Assembly (NCBI GenBank): GCA_963978545.1
Contig: OZ021727.1
Location: 57,424,487-57,488,486, forward strand
DNA length: 64,000 nt
Source: Linyphia triangularis
Lineage: Eukaryota; Arthropoda; Arachnida; Araneae; Linyphiidae
Direction: 5' to 3'
Shown: in pieces, positions 48,150-60,840 of the stretch
Layout: the number at the start of each line of letters is the position of its first letter
Position numbering within the stretch: position 1 is the stretch's first letter
The notes under the pieces: model-generated
Database searches by the model: none
The model's input: only the letters and a program-made list of their open reading frames with translations
What the model was told of the DNA's origin: nothing
Made by a program: the position numbers and the translations under genes

Positions 48150-48830
48150 ACTACAACATTTCAATGTATTCCATCCCCAATTTGCCTTTTAAATTTCATC
48201 TTATAATTCCACCATCTTTATGCAATCCCAAAAAAATTCCTCCCCCCCCCCCCCTCCCGAAAACATTGACGAATCACCAATTTCTCCAAACCCCAATCTA
48301 TCCTGCTCCAAACCCTAAAATACAAAAAAAAAAGAATAATCTCGTCCTCGCCTCCTATTGCAGACCATGGTCTCGAAAAACGAGCAAGAAAAATTGGCAC
48401 TGGCACCCACCACCGTATATATCCGTCATCTGATCTTAGCATCCCATGGGACAAGCATCCAACCGCAATTACTCGTCCCTGATTACGGTGCCCGTTTTCA
48501 GACACCCGTAATTTTTAGTTAGGGGTTTTGGTTTTCACTCTTTTGTGTTGTTTTTCCTGCCGTGCGTGCGATTCTCCATTCCGAAGATCATTTGTTTTCC
48601 CCGTTGGACATTGAAATGGATGGGGATTTCACTCTCATTTGACTCTTGTCGATTTCTTTGCGTTGGATGGGAATAGGGGAAATTGTATCCGGCAATATGT
48701 TTTGTTGTCTCGATTGAATGCTTATTTAACCGGTGCTTTGGTTGAGTTTCGATGGGGTATTATCTTGTCATTTGACTGTCAGTTTGGGCAACGATCTGTT
48801 TTTATTTTTTATGTATGGATTTAAATTAAT
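48150..48830. other. GC-richer island 37 with skewed flanks
   Basis: The C/A-rich left half (48160-48330) contains a C13 run at 48242-48254. The right half, 48510-48800, is G/T-rich. The 89-codon plus and 95-codon minus frames overlap and follow the skew. The spacer 48830-49330 is AT-rich and empty. Confidence 0.5.
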
Positions 48831-49329
48831 GTTTTATACTTTTTTCTTGTATTTTTCTTTTCTTCTTCTTAACTTAATAGTTTTTTAAAGAGAAAAATAA
48901 GGATCTAAAACTTTTTTTAAAATGTACATTAAATGATGAAGTTGCTAACTAATCGTTACAGAATCTCCTTGAAATATCTGCTTCTAATATATATTAAATA
49001 ATGTTTTAAAAATTGGTTTTTTATAAGAGAATTTATTGCATTTATTCATCCTCTTAACGTATATAATTGCTTCGGAACAGGTTTTTAGAAATGTTCATAA
49101 GTAACATGGTGTGATGTTTAACATAATGATGCCTTTATTATTATTATTATTTCTGGACACGCAACTCCTATAATTACCAGAAATCAGTTGTGGTAATATT
49201 TTAGTAAAGAATTCTAAACTATTTTTCAATTAAAACCTATGAATAATACAAAACCCTTAAAATTTTAATACCAACAATAATATTCAAATTTGTTTTTCCC
49301 TTAATACTCAATCCTATCAAACTTTTAAC

Positions 49330-49910
49330 TTCCCGTCATTTTCTCATCCAATTCCTACAATAGGAAAGTCTCACCTCCAATTCTTCCTCCAACGTTTCCA
49401 ATTAACTATTCTTCCGTCTGATGCCAAAACTCAGCATTTTAAGCGGTCCCATGGGAGCAAGGCCAGAAAATCCCTTCAGCCTATTTATTAGGCATCAAAA
49501 TCCGCTTATGCAGTTTGGCCCGCTTTCGAATCGAGCATGGACGTCGCAGGAATATCGCCGTCCGATAAACTGATTTGCAACTGCGTTCTGCCGAATTAAT
49601 TAAATCCAGGGCTGCTTTTGTTACTTGCCCCTGCCAAGTCGGAAGTCGGTGAGGGAATCGGTTTCCGCCCCTGATACTACGCCCCTGTGTTATGTTGGAA
49701 GAAGGGGTGAACCACTTTATACGCGAGTATTATTTAGTGTCGTCTGATGCCTGGTGAAATGGGTTTTCTTTAATGGGCTTTGGATCGCTCAAGTGGAAAT
49801 GGCTTGGGAAGTGAATGAGATGATGGGATATCAGGAAGGGTTTTTTTTTCTTTTTTCTTCTTTTTCTAGTGTTTGTTGAGTGAGCGAAAAGTGAAGTTGC
49901 CTTTGATTTG
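49330..49910. other. GC-richer island 38 with skewed flanks
   Basis: C/T-rich left flank (49330-49430), GC-rich core (49440-49690) and G/T-rich right flank (49700-49890). No gene is recognised. The spacer 49910-50200 is AT-rich. Confidence 0.5.
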
Positions 49911-50199
49911 TAATGAGATTTTTGTATATATACATCATTGTGGAGAAATGTCATTGAGCATAGAAAACCCGGCCAACATTGACAGTGCATCAGCATATTT
50001 ATCTTAAAAGTTATTTGGTTTTCAATATCTACTCTGAATTATTATTTTTTATTTGTTAGCCTTGCATTTACCTAAGATTTATATGATATTGTGTTTACTT
50101 CGATGTTTCTGGAGTAATTTGTTACGTTGGTTTCTATGTTGGTATCTATCTCCTTAATTCGATCGACCTTGAATTTGCTTCTTAAAGAGCAAAGAGATA

Positions 50200-50345
50200 A
50201 GACAGAAAATTCTATAATGTGGCGAGGGCCATTCCTTCCCTTTCACGTGACATCCTGTTTTTTCGTCATACCATGGGTATGAGTATCGGTGTCGCGACAA
50301 AAGCCAACAGTGACATTTGCCAACAGTGACAAAAACCAACGTTTT
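50200..50345. other. Small GC patch with short tandem repeat
   Basis: Contains TCACGTGACA near 50243 and two copies of GCCAACAGTGACA (50303-50315 and 50319-50331). The spacer 50345-50740 is T-rich and empty. Confidence 0.4.
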
Positions 50346-50739
50346 CGATTACGTAATGAATCTGAAGAATTTTTTTATACCATTGTTTAACATTGTCTGC
50401 ATCTCTATATCCATATTTTCATTTATTGTATTTAACAATGTGATTTTCTGATGTTTAACTCAAAGTGATTTTCATTTGTACAATTGAGCTGGAGTTTTGA
50501 GTTTAACTCTCGTGTATATCTTTAAGAGGTCTTTTATATTTTTTCCCTTCTAAATTTCAGTTTATGTTTGGCAAAGGTTTGCTGTTGTAGTTTTCTAGTG
50601 GTAAAAAAGCTATTTTAAGTGTCAAAGTAACTAGATTTCAGCTCTTGAGTCTTTTGGGCTATTCTTTTATAAAAAGTTTTCGAATAGCTACCTACATCCA
50701 ATAAATCCGATATTCTTTTGAGTTAATTAGGATCGTAAA

Positions 50740-51500
50740 CGATTCATATCGGATTTTCTACCATCCTGTTTGATGTTTAGAATGACCTCTCCGACAGATG
50801 GTAATTTATACTCCCTTCCCTCAAGTATTGACTTGCGAGCTCCGCATCAGTTTTCAAACAGAAAGTGGCTCAATACGCGATAAAACAGAAAAGCGGGATG
50901 GAGAGAATATAAGCCGGATTGTTGTTTAGAAGGATAGATAGAAGAGACAGAACGAAAACTGATGGCGATAATTATTATTCCGCCCTTTTCTGTACCCACA
51001 AGTTGTGTTTGTTGTGATCTCTCGCAGCATCTGGACAGACGGACAAACTCTCGCTCCCAAATCCTCGCCGAGCATTGCCGCTTTTAATTAGTTCTTATCG
51101 GAACTTCCCCAGTAATTGCGATTGTTGGAACCTCGGAGAGAAGGTACCAAACCCCGACTTTTAATATGACGCGTGGAGTTTGGAAGGGGAATTGAGTTTT
51201 GTTTTTGGTCGTACCCTCCAATGCAAACGATATCCTTCCCTTTGCCCCCTTTTCGTGCGGATGAATTAATGAATGAAAACATCGTTCGTGTTGTTACGAT
51301 TTCTGGTGATGGAGCTGAGCTGTTTCTCTGCTGCTCATCTTTATTTGCGATCTTGGTTTGCTGCGTAGTGAACGATCGGTCTCGTCTAGTTAAATTAAAA
51401 CGTTCAGGAGATGTGGCGTGTGGGGTCTGATCGTTTATTTTGTGTTTGGGAACGTTTTGCTTGGATAGGAACTGATTGAGATTAAATTTAATAATTGGGA
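50740..51500. other. GC-richer island 40 with skewed flanks
   Basis: C-containing left part (50760-50850), GC-rich centre (50980-51170) and G/T-rich right flank (51290-51490). The 85-codon plus and 64-codon minus frames overlap. The spacer 51500-51880 is AT-rich. Confidence 0.45.
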
Positions 51501-51879
51501 GGAGTAAAGTTTCAATTAACTTTATTTAGATCAGTAGTAAAGTGTGGATTGTGAGCTTTGCTTTTAGGGTTAATTAAAATAAATAAGCACTTGTCTCTGC
51601 TGCTGAGTTTATTCCCAAGTGTTACTTTCTGTTTGGTGTTGTTTGTTATCTTCACACTTAAATTCAATCAATTTAATCTTTTGGTTTATCAAAAATCTTT
51701 AATATATCAGTTATCCTTAATAAAAATCGAAACTCTCCTTTAACACTTTTGTTTGATTGCTCAACACTATTTTGTCATCCACAAATGAATTAGGAATTCT
51801 ATATCTAGATATGTTTGCATAATCTGATTTGGAACGAACATTGAGCTAAAGTTCATTTAATAATGTTTACTATGTACGA

Positions 51880-52170
51880 AATAATCTTCCTGGTTTGAAA
51901 AGCGGCCTAATTAAATTCATGGCAAATTTTATGCCTCTACATTTTCCGCAACAAAACAAAAAATTAAAAGCAATTCGCAGGGACTGAAATATATTGCTTC
52001 CTTGTCTTTTAACAATATAGTACGAATAAAGCCTTTCCCCCCAGTAATTCCTGGCTCTTCTCTTATGCTTGCTGGCTATCAACATTCTTTCGACATCGGA
52101 CATCTAATTAAAAATTTAATTTTGTCCGTTCGAAGACTTGTCTTCATCGCTTAAAATATATTGAAGCAAG
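51880..52170. other. Weak GC patch
   Basis: Moderate-GC stretch with a 77-codon unrecognised minus frame. The spacer 52170-52800 is AT-rich with a small GC patch near 52460-52600 and no features. Confidence 0.3.
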
Positions 52171-52799
52171 GCTATTCGCCTTTTTTTTCTTCGTCACTTC
52201 AGCACAGTAGAAAATTATACTTCTTGAAAAAGATATCATTATTTTATACCTTTTAATTGGTATTTTCTTTTACTTTTCTATTGGAATGTTTTTTTGTTAA
52301 CTTATTTATTCTTTTAGTTTATCTATGCTTAGTTTAAAATACACTTTTTACGAAATTTTCATTATGTTAGTATTTTTTGAGCAGGTGTTTCCCTTGCTAT
52401 GTAATGTGTATTTTTGTAATAAATAAAATAATTTTAAATTCACTTAAAAATAAGGGGTGAAAATCTTCCACGTTTACGCGTATTTCCGCTTTTTCCTGAA
52501 AAGTTTCGCTTTTTCTATAATTTTATTTTTAGTGTACTTTATAGGGCTTTGTCAGACTAAACTTGCCTCCCCCCATCCCCTCAGAAAAACATTCTGGATG
52601 CACATTAGTACACAAATACCTTAACAACGTTGTACTAAATTTCTCTCTTTTTAACCTAAAGATTCCATATTATCTACTTTTTAATTGTCAAAAACTGTGT
52701 ACAAGAAAAAGAAAGTCTTAAGTACTTACAGCTTAATATAAGGTGCAAATAGTAAATGTGCTACTTGTTATTAATAAATTCAAAGCTATCAACTCAATT

Positions 52800-53680
52800 A
52801 ATGCTACAACTTACTACTTTCTAGATATGTGCAAGGTTTTATTCCAACATACCACCTCTTCTGTTTTCTAATTCCTACTTTCGTGAAACAATTTGCCAAA
52901 CCAAACACAAAACGTCCACAAGAGAATCTTTTTTTTCTTATTTTTTTCCCCCCAGCATTCCTTCGAATGGTAAACACTCCCGACCACTTCAATCACATCC
53001 GCACGCAAAACTCCTTTAACCTTCCTCTTCAGTTCAACGAAACCTTATTCCATTCTTGCACCCCAGTCAATATCCATTCCCCACATACACCTCAACCCCC
53101 TACAAACTCCTTTTAATAACATTAAGGACAATCTCTGCGATTCCGAGGCAGAACAACAACAGGGAGACAATAATGACGAAAAAGAACACGAACAAAAAGA
53201 ACTTTTCTGGGAGTGATAGAATGAAGGAAGATTGGGAATGCTGGGGGTCCTCACCCCCCAGCCCCCCACGACACCTGCACCCTGATGTCGTATAGTGAGG
53301 GGGGGTTCAAAGATTCACCCCCACCCCCCTCGAGCTGTAATTACGCACATCCCGTGCAATCGAAGATGTTACAGACGCTTGCCTTCGATTAAAGTAATGG
53401 GAAAATGGTGTCCTTTGGAACATTAAACCTCTGCGTTATTCAATAGGGGATGAAGGACAAAAGGAAAGCAATAGGAAAAGAATGAAGTTGGGGAGGCTTA
53501 AAACAACACACAATGCTCTCTGTCCATTACGGATGGGTATTGATGCCAGGGGGTGATTGGATTTGGTGGCTTTTGGATGGATACTGCATATCGAAATGGA
53601 AAAGTCTGGTGGCCGTGATGTAAAAGCTTTAGAGTCCGTATGAACTATCGAATGCACTTTTTTCGAAGATGCAACTAATT
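52800..53680. other. GC-richer island 42, textbook skew switch
   Basis: Hand count for 53041-53100: 27 C and 2 G. The centre (53240-53340) carries C and G runs, and the right flank (53440-53640) is G-rich. Overlapping 60-95 codon frames on both strands follow the skew. The spacer 53680-54120 is AT-rich. Confidence 0.55.
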
Positions 53681-54126
53681 GAAAATTAGCGAAGGAAATT
53701 TGTTTTTTACATGAAAAATCCGTTACAATAAATTAGTGCTAGGAGCTTTGTAATAACTATATGTGTGCACCACAACTCAAGAAAAATATTAATGTTTATA
53801 GCATAATAGGCTCCAGCAAACAATACTTTGAAACTTGAGTTACTGTAGGCTTCTACTTGTTATGCTTAGTCAAGTACTCAGAAAGTTGAAGGATAAAATA
53901 TGTACAAAGATACTTTTTAAAAAATAAATATTTTAAGTGTACAAGTTGTCGAAATATCTCGTTGGATATTTTTCAATACGTGTTAAAAGTAATTTATTAA
54001 CTGCGATTCGTAATAAATTTGTCAGTAGCTGTGGTGAACTTGTATTCAACTTTCACAGAGTTGTGTGTGCGAATTCTATGTATCACAAAAAAATTCTTTC
54101 CTTACTTTTAGGCTTAAAATGTTATA

Positions 54127-54431
54127 CAGTAGCCCCTCGATGTTATCGCGCTTGTAGGATGACAAGCAAAATGCGCGATATATCGAACGATATGATAAAA
54201 TGTAAAAAACAAATAATAATAGTAATTTAAGAACATATGCACTTTATTTAAGTAACTTTAAAAAAAAAAAAAAAAATCGTTATTGTAGTCACCCTCGTCT
54301 GTGGTCCGCTTAACACATCATTTTTTGAGAAAGTAAAATAATGGAAATGGAAAATCAGAAAAAAAATTGGATACATAGCAAAAGCACGATATATCCGAAT
54401 GCACGATATAACGTGAGGTTACTCGTTACTG
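54127..54431. mobile_element. pogo/Tc1-like MITE, about 305 bp
   Basis: The left end CAGTAGCCCCTCGATGTTAT and the inverted right end, CAGTAACGAGTAACCTCACG, share CAGTA and a CCTC(G/A)..GTTAT.. block. The right end has a 6-base insertion. The left end follows TA, the expected target. The right neighbour is CA, a decayed TA. Internal CGATATATCGAACGATAT phrases are typical of CAGTAGACCCTCGATATAACG families. No transposase remains. Confidence 0.65.
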
Positions 54432-54812
54432 CATTATCTTCACCGTGAATCGAACCATTTTTAATGAACCATTCGATGAGGTAAACCCCTGGTGTTTATT
54501 TCACCTCGGAGCAATGATCCTAGCAATGAAACAACATTGCCGGGAATCAGAAACTTGAAAACGGTGATGGTAACAAAAAAAATCTCGCAACTGTAAGAGG
54601 ATTTATCTAATATTTAAATTGATCTCTTTTTTACGTTGATAAAATATTGATACTTTAAATTTTTTTTTTATTAATAATTTTTAAACTTTGAAAAAATTCT
54701 ACTTTTTATTTTCAATCTCTTGGAAATAATTTTGGATTTTGATGTTCTCTAATAATAAACTTATTGGCTAATTTTTAGTATATTTTGCCTGCGAGTATAT
54801 ATATATTTTAAT

Positions 54813-54845
<33 letters not shown>

Positions 54846-55130
54846 CGAAATATTTTAAATGTCATCAACATTTTTGAATGGTACTTTTTTATTTATTGGT
54901 AATTATATAATTGCTGACTTTTTTTTTAACTTAGCTAATGTCTAAAATATTCTTAGATTTTGTTTTATTCATTAACTTTTATTTGTAATTATGAAAATAG
55001 TCTCTAGTCGCAAAATTTTTCTTACTAATTTTGATATTTACTAAAATAAACCAAGTCCCTTTTTTTCGTTGAACTTGTTTCCTGATAATATCTGTAATTT
55101 TAATTTGTCAAATAAAAAAAATGTATAACT
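54432..55130. other. AT-rich spacer with A28 run
   Basis: A small GC patch at 54440-54560 is followed by AT-rich sequence with an A28 run at 54818-54845. Nothing else is seen. Confidence 0.5.
54818..54845 (+). repeat. A28 homopolymer
   Basis: Twenty-eight consecutive A. No retroposon body is seen upstream. Confidence 0.9.
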
Positions 55131-55690
55131 TGCTTTATTCAAAATTAAAACCTCATCAATGTACATCAGACATCAATACTGCATTTAAATTCAGACAACC
55201 CTCTTAAAACCCTATCCATCTCTCTTTTCTATCCATAAATCCCACCCAATATTAATTCCACGCGGTTTACTGACTGCCGGCTCGTTAAACCCCGAGTGTA
55301 TCCTCCCACGAAACCCACAGTCGTCAAAACTTTTCCCAAAACTTGGGGTCCCCTTGCGACCCCCCGGGACCCCTGGGTCCCTTTTCGTGTGGTCCGTGGA
55401 AAGCCCCGAACATCAGTCATTCGTCCTCCCCCATTCCATCGAAATGGCCAGCAGCGACAAAAGAGCCAGACGAGAAATTTTCCAAATCACCTTTTCGATG
55501 CTGAAAGAGCTTTGAGGGGTGTCCCCTGAGTCTCCTGTAGACCGCCAGAGGGCAGTGGCGGACGCTCTATCACTGTTTGGAAGGGTGGTTGCCAGGTTTT
55601 GGCGGGAGTGCACGGTTTTGGTTGGGGTGTGAAATTTATTTTAGTTGTGGAATAATTTTCAAATTTGAAATTAGTTGAACTTATTGTGCT
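55130..55690. other. GC-richer island 43, textbook skew switch
   Basis: Hand counts: 55201-55260 has 21 C and no G, while 55561-55620 has 23 G and 10 C. The core includes the inverted repeat GGGACCC-CT-GGGTCCC (55366-55381) and a CTCF-like site. The frames on both strands are unrecognised. The spacer 55690-56430 is AT-rich except for a second CTCF-like site. Confidence 0.6.
55542..55558 (+). promoter_or_regulatory. CTCF-like motif, best match in window
   Basis: CCGCCAGAGGGCAGTGG fits the CTCF core consensus along its length, including the CCxC start and the AGRGGGCAG centre. Confidence 0.4.
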
Positions 55691-56138
55691 GTCATAATTA
55701 TCAATTAATTTGTACTTGTGTTGCGAAGATTAAATTTGTAGTCTTTATTTCTGATTAAAAGATGAAAATGTCAACAGATACTTATCCTTTAGCTAGTTCA
55801 TCGTTTTCTTCCGAATTACCAATGAAATGTTTTGACTTTTGATCATTTTGCAATTGAATAGGGGGAATCTCAAAAAGAGTTCCCCTATATTTAGACTTTT
55901 TAGTGAGAATCAAAATTGTTGATCAAATTAAACTTTTAATGCATATTTTCTTTGTTAATATGCATATTAAAAATAATTTTAATTATACTTATTGCATGCT
56001 TTACAGACGATATAGTGTGCGAAATGTTAAACTGTTCTTTAACACCTGTTTTAAACCCTCTTTTTCTAATTACCATGCATACTTTTAAGTCATATAAAAA
56101 TGATTTTTGAATAAAATGTAACATCCATTCAAATTGTG

Positions 56139-56153
56139 CCCACCAGGTGGTAG
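56139..56153 (+). promoter_or_regulatory. CTCF-like motif
   Basis: CCCACCAGGTGGTAG differs from the consensus CCACCAGGTGGCAG by one T for C. It is isolated in AT-rich sequence, about 600 bases right of the 55542 site and on the same strand. Confidence 0.35.
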
Positions 56154-56429
56154 TATCATTTAGAATTTATATGCAAATCAACTTGCCGACAAAAATTTAT
56201 CAGGAAAGCTATAAATGAAATAAGTTTTAGAGTATCACAACGCCAGTTTAATTTTTGCCACTGTGTTTCCATACCTCCTACAAAAACACAAGCAAATAAT
56301 ATTTTATGAATGAACTTTTTTAGCATACCGCTTCAATTATTTCCATTTCGATTTTTAAATTTTTTAGCTTTGCAATATTTCATCTTCTCTATAGTGATGA
56401 ACTTAATAAAAATATCCCAATCCGATTAA

Positions 56430-57490
56430 ATTCTTCTCTCTATCCTCTTTGGCCGAATCCTTGGCGACCACCACCCCATCCATTGCAACCCTCTCAAACC
56501 AGGGACGGTAAGAGGTTGGCAGCAAATGTAGGATGTCTCCCGACCCCTGCTCCATTAACCTTTCCCTCGGTTATCCCAAGGGGGTGATTTGGGACTCTGC
56601 TGTAATTAGAAGGCAGCTCCTTGCCTTTCGCTCCCGTTCACTTAACGTAAGAATCTCTCCTCTTCCCCCTCTACAAAACTTCAAGAAAAGCCCTCGCCCC
56701 AAATTAAACCGACTTTTCTATTTCGCCATTAGAATTTTGTAGGGCGAAAGCCTACTATCGTCTGCAAGGGATGGGGGGGGGGAGGGTTGTGCCTAGAAGC
56801 GGGCCCCTAGTAGCTTCCGCTTCGGAAGCATGTTTAACGTTCCGTTTTCGGTTGTCATTATCTTGTTCCTTCCTCATCTTTGGTTTGTTTTTTCGTTTAT
56901 TCTTCCAACCCCCGCTTAAGTAATATTTTTCAGATCCCGATATTTGACGACTTTTTTCTTTTTTTTTTTTTGACAAAAAATAACTCGTTTTACCTCATCC
57001 GATTTTGTAGAAGAGGAAGAGTTGAATTTTTAATGGAATATATTTTATTTGTTTTGTGATTTCCGTGGTGCACCGCGAAAAAGTTTTATATTATTAAATA
57101 GCTCAAACGGATTCTGCGAGTGGTGAGGGAGAGAGGAGAGTATGTTTGAGACAAGTTGTGTTGGAGAAATTAGAGTGTAGAGGAATCTCGGAGTTTTTTG
57201 TTTTGACGAGCATGAAATTTGCTTAAATTGAGGTTAATTTCTTTTTCTTTTTTCCCCTAGAAGTTGTCTTCTGTCTGGAAGTTTGTTCTTTATTTTCTTC
57301 GAAATTTAATCTGCCCGCAGCATTAATTTTACGCTAGGGATTCATTTTAAATGGGTATTTAATCTCGTTAAGTTAAGAGAACTGCTCCCGAGATCTTTTT
57401 GTACTTTAGAAAGAATGAAAAGGTTTTTTTTTTTTTCTCTTTAAAGTAATGGAAAGTAGAAAAATGAATCTCGTTTCGCGGGAAGCCGCT
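56430..57490. other. GC-richer island 44 with skewed flanks
   Basis: The C-rich left part is at 56440-56560. A G-quadruplex-like tract lies at 56768-56786. The right flank, 57060-57240, is G-rich. Frames are unrecognised. The spacer 57490-57900 is AT-rich. Confidence 0.45.
56768..56786 (+). other. G-quadruplex-like tract
   Basis: GGG, AT, G10, A, GGG. The long central run can supply two tracts, so the four-tract pattern is met. Confidence 0.5.
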
Positions 57491-57899
57491 AGCCAGTTGT
57501 GTTATTCGTAATTATTCATTAGATTAATGTATAAATTTGATTTTAACTAGGTAATAATTGTCATCTATTTTATTATCATTATTTATAGAAATTTTATATA
57601 AAAAAATACGGGTGGTAAAATACATTTTATTATTTCTTTAAATTGTTAAATCATAAGATTTCTTTTTTTAATTTTGTATTAGTTGTTTATATTATTATCT
57701 TATTTTCAAATAATCTCAAACACACAATGGCATATTAATTCTACATTATAAATCTACTTCTACTATTCTTATATTTTAATATAGGCTTTAAAGTTTTAGA
57801 GACATTAAGTTTACAGCAGAACTACTCATTTAATGTGTCACTGCATTTGATAGGGGAAAAAATTGGCTCCTCTTTTTCCAAATTTTTTTTTTATCAAGG

Positions 57900-58440
57900 C
57901 CTCTCTAAAAAACATTAAACGTTTCAAAACTGGTAAACGATAAGCGGGTGGTGAGGGAGGGGGACTTCCAAATTTCCTAAAACCCCGCGAATGTTTAGCA
58001 AACCGGAAAGTAAAGACCGAAACCGAAAATATAAGTTCTTAGCGAGGGCGGGAGTGAGGAAACCGCCTGGTCACAAATCACGTGACCGCCACTTCCGGCT
58101 GCAGATTGGCAGCCATATTTTCCGCTCTGGAACGTCCGAAAAGACCCCCTGTCCGGCAAACGATATCTCAAATACCCCCGGGGGCGGTGACAATGAAGAG
58201 GGGGGCCTGACATGTGCCGGACATGTCGCCAAGTCATCACTTGGCGTGGCTTTTTCTCTCTCTCTATTTCTCTTTTTAGAGACACCTTTCATTTATCATC
58301 ATTATCAGCCGTTTTAACGTCTTTTGTAGCGTTTTTCTGGACATTTCTTTTTCAGGCAGTATATAGTTTGAAGGGGGAGGGGGGAGGGGAAACGGTATTT
58401 AAGTCCTAGGGTTTTATGTTGTGAAAACTTTTACAATAGT
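57900..58440. other. GC-richer island 45
   Basis: C/A-rich left side (57900-58060), core with an E-box and CpG (58060-58260), and a G-rich tract at 58373-58389. Overlapping 60-108 codon frames on both strands are unrecognised. The spacer 58440-59340 is AT-rich with a T16 run at 58516-58531, and 59340-59580 has only small peaks. Confidence 0.5.
58079..58087 (+). promoter_or_regulatory. E-box CACGTGACC
   Basis: Exact copy of the recurrent 9-mer, preceded by T, in a GC island. Confidence 0.35.
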
Positions 58441-59580
58441 TAAAAAAGTCACCTAATTCAGCCTAATTTCTCTACTATACACGAAATGGTTGTTTAAATT
58501 CTTCAAAAGCAGGGCTTTTTTTTTTTTTTTTACTGGTCTCTCTGTCATATAATTTAAGGAAAACCAGCTGTATTATGAAAGCCACCTAAGGCATTATGGC
58601 ATATAATGATGGAAAACTTCATCTATTAAGATTGACGACGTATGATAAACTTAGTAGTTCGACCGTTTTGTTAATAAAAAATTCAATGAATTAGAGAGTG
58701 TATTAAGAAACGTGGAGTTATAACTTGTCATCGAATATCCAAGTTCTAATCCCATATATCTACTTAGATATAAGCTCTGAACTTTCTATAGAATGACTAT
58801 CGAAGAACTCTCCTCCTTAATGTTACTTTCCCATTAGCAGTACACATTGTGCCTGCTGAAAGTAATAAAGTGTAATAATTCAATAATATCAGTTATAGCT
58901 ATCAATTACTTTTATTTTCATATTCAAAGTAATCTTAAAAATTAATATTTTCAATACGTAAGCACTCGCTTTTCAAAATTATTTTATTCAAATAAAAAAA
59001 AAAGTTAATAAAAAGCTGTCCTAATTCAAATTCTCAGTTTCCATTTAACTGAACTATTTGATTAGTTATACTTGTCAATTTCATATTTTGCATCTTTTTA
59101 TATAAATTGCGTCTGGAAATCGCCTCCTTTCCTAGAACAAAAACGTTCTCAAAACAGATGCGTTCATGAAAGAAAAAGAATGCATATAAGTAATATAAAT
59201 GGTAGGAAATATATTGTTTGGCAATTCAATGGCCAAGAATAAAGGAGAAGGTGTTCGATAAACCGAAGTCTTCGAATGACTAAAAGAAGAAGTTGGGGAA
59301 AGAAGAAAACTCGATCAAATAAATGCCTTTAAAAAGAACCATACAAGATCCATTCATTTTTGGAATTTTTAAGGGTAATCGCTTTGGTATATATACCCTT
59401 TTCTTAGTAGGTATTTCTTTGGTATCCTTAACGGGTTAACAAATCTTTCTTACATATACATAGAGGAAGTATAGGTGCTATAATTTGTAAATATTTGTTC
59501 CGAAACAGATGCTAAATTTTGCGTTTTATTTTAGATTTCTAAGATGGTTATTTTCCCGTTTCGGATTAACGTGCTTACTG

Positions 59581-60010
59581 CAGAGTGGCCACAGAACCGG
59601 GAAAACCTGAAAATCAGGGAAATGTCAGGGAGCTTACTGATCCTGGAAAAAATCAGGGAAATGTCAGGGAACTTTAATTTAATGAAAATCGGGGAAATTT
59701 TGCATTGTTTAAGGCACGTTCATCCATATTTTGGCGCTATTTACATGTAGATTTGTGGTGGTAAGCCATTAGAAGTTTAATGTTACGGAATAATTTAAAC
59801 TTTTCATTACCAGCAAAACTATTTATAAAAAAAAATTGCATATTATCTCTTTAGCATGCATGTTCTATTTGATCAAGGGGTCTAGACATCTGGAAAGCAT
59901 AAGATAATTGGGGATATTGGAAAAAAAAGTTTGCCCTAAAATCAGGGAATTTTTTAAAAATCTGTCAGGGAAATCAGGGAACTTTTTTCCTGAATTTTGT
60001 GACCACCCTG
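59581..60010. mobile_element. CAGRGTGGYCAC-ended non-autonomous DNA transposon, 430 bp
   Basis: It begins CAGAGTGGCCACAGAACCGG, and the inverted right end is CAGGGTGGTCACAAAATTCA, so the first 16 bases match at 14 positions. Internally it repeats the 20-mer AATCAGGGAAATGTCAGGGA exactly at 59612-59631 and 59651-59670, and has further ATCAGGGAA phrases near the right end. This style of element is common in invertebrate genomes. No clear target duplication is visible, so I do not name the superfamily. The frame at 59544-59750 crossing it is not a gene. Confidence 0.7.
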
Positions 60011-60840
60011 TTGCTAGTTTATCTTGGTTCAACTGTAGTTCATGATCTTATTAGCCGTTACTAAACAAATGATATTCCTATAGCGTTTAAGAACCAATCA
60101 ATGAACTAATTTTATGTTTATTTTCTTTCTTCGTTTGAAAGTACTCATGTTGACATTGATACAAGAAGGGGAATAGATAACTGTAAGATCTCTAATTTTA
60201 AAATTAGGTGACCTCTTTTCACTGATATTGCTGCAGAAGAAAATTCAGGAATGTCCCTTCGGTATGGATCGAACGCTAACCGTTACACTTTCGGCTATCG
60301 TAACGGGTCCCGAAAAATACATTCTTCGTATACAAGAAAGAAAAAGTGGCGTAGGGGATAAAAAGATGTATCGGGATAGAATAAGCGACGGTCACGGTAG
60401 ATTTTTTTCCCTTCTTCCTGAAAAAAAGGTCAAAGAGATGTGAAAGAAAAGATTTTTTTTTCTCTCTCTCGAAAATGAGAAATCGAAAAAATTCTTACCC
60501 ATACAAGTTTGTGGAATATTCCATGAGATTCGAATTCTTCCTGGCTATTTTAAATGCTTTCTCTGGGGCCATTTCTTATACTTTTGGCTGTCCATCCCCG
60601 TATTTCTTTGAGGGAAAAGTCCTGGATTTTGGAAGGTGAACCCCTTTGATGTATAGCTCCGGAGGATTTGGTATTCATTTTTATAGCGGCCCTTGTCCTT
60701 TCGGTATTCGAAATAGATTGTGGGGGAATAATAGCCGCGGAAAACGCACCAAATCGAATGAGCCCATTTAAACAAAAGAAATGCTTCCCATTAGTCTTAC
60801 CTAACGCTTTAGGTTGATTCCTTCAAGACGTATTTTCTTG
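60011..60840. other. GC-richer island 46
   Basis: AT-rich to 60230, then a moderate-GC block (60240-60780). The 71-codon plus and 76-codon minus frames are unrecognised. The spacer 60840-61300 is AT-rich. Confidence 0.4.
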
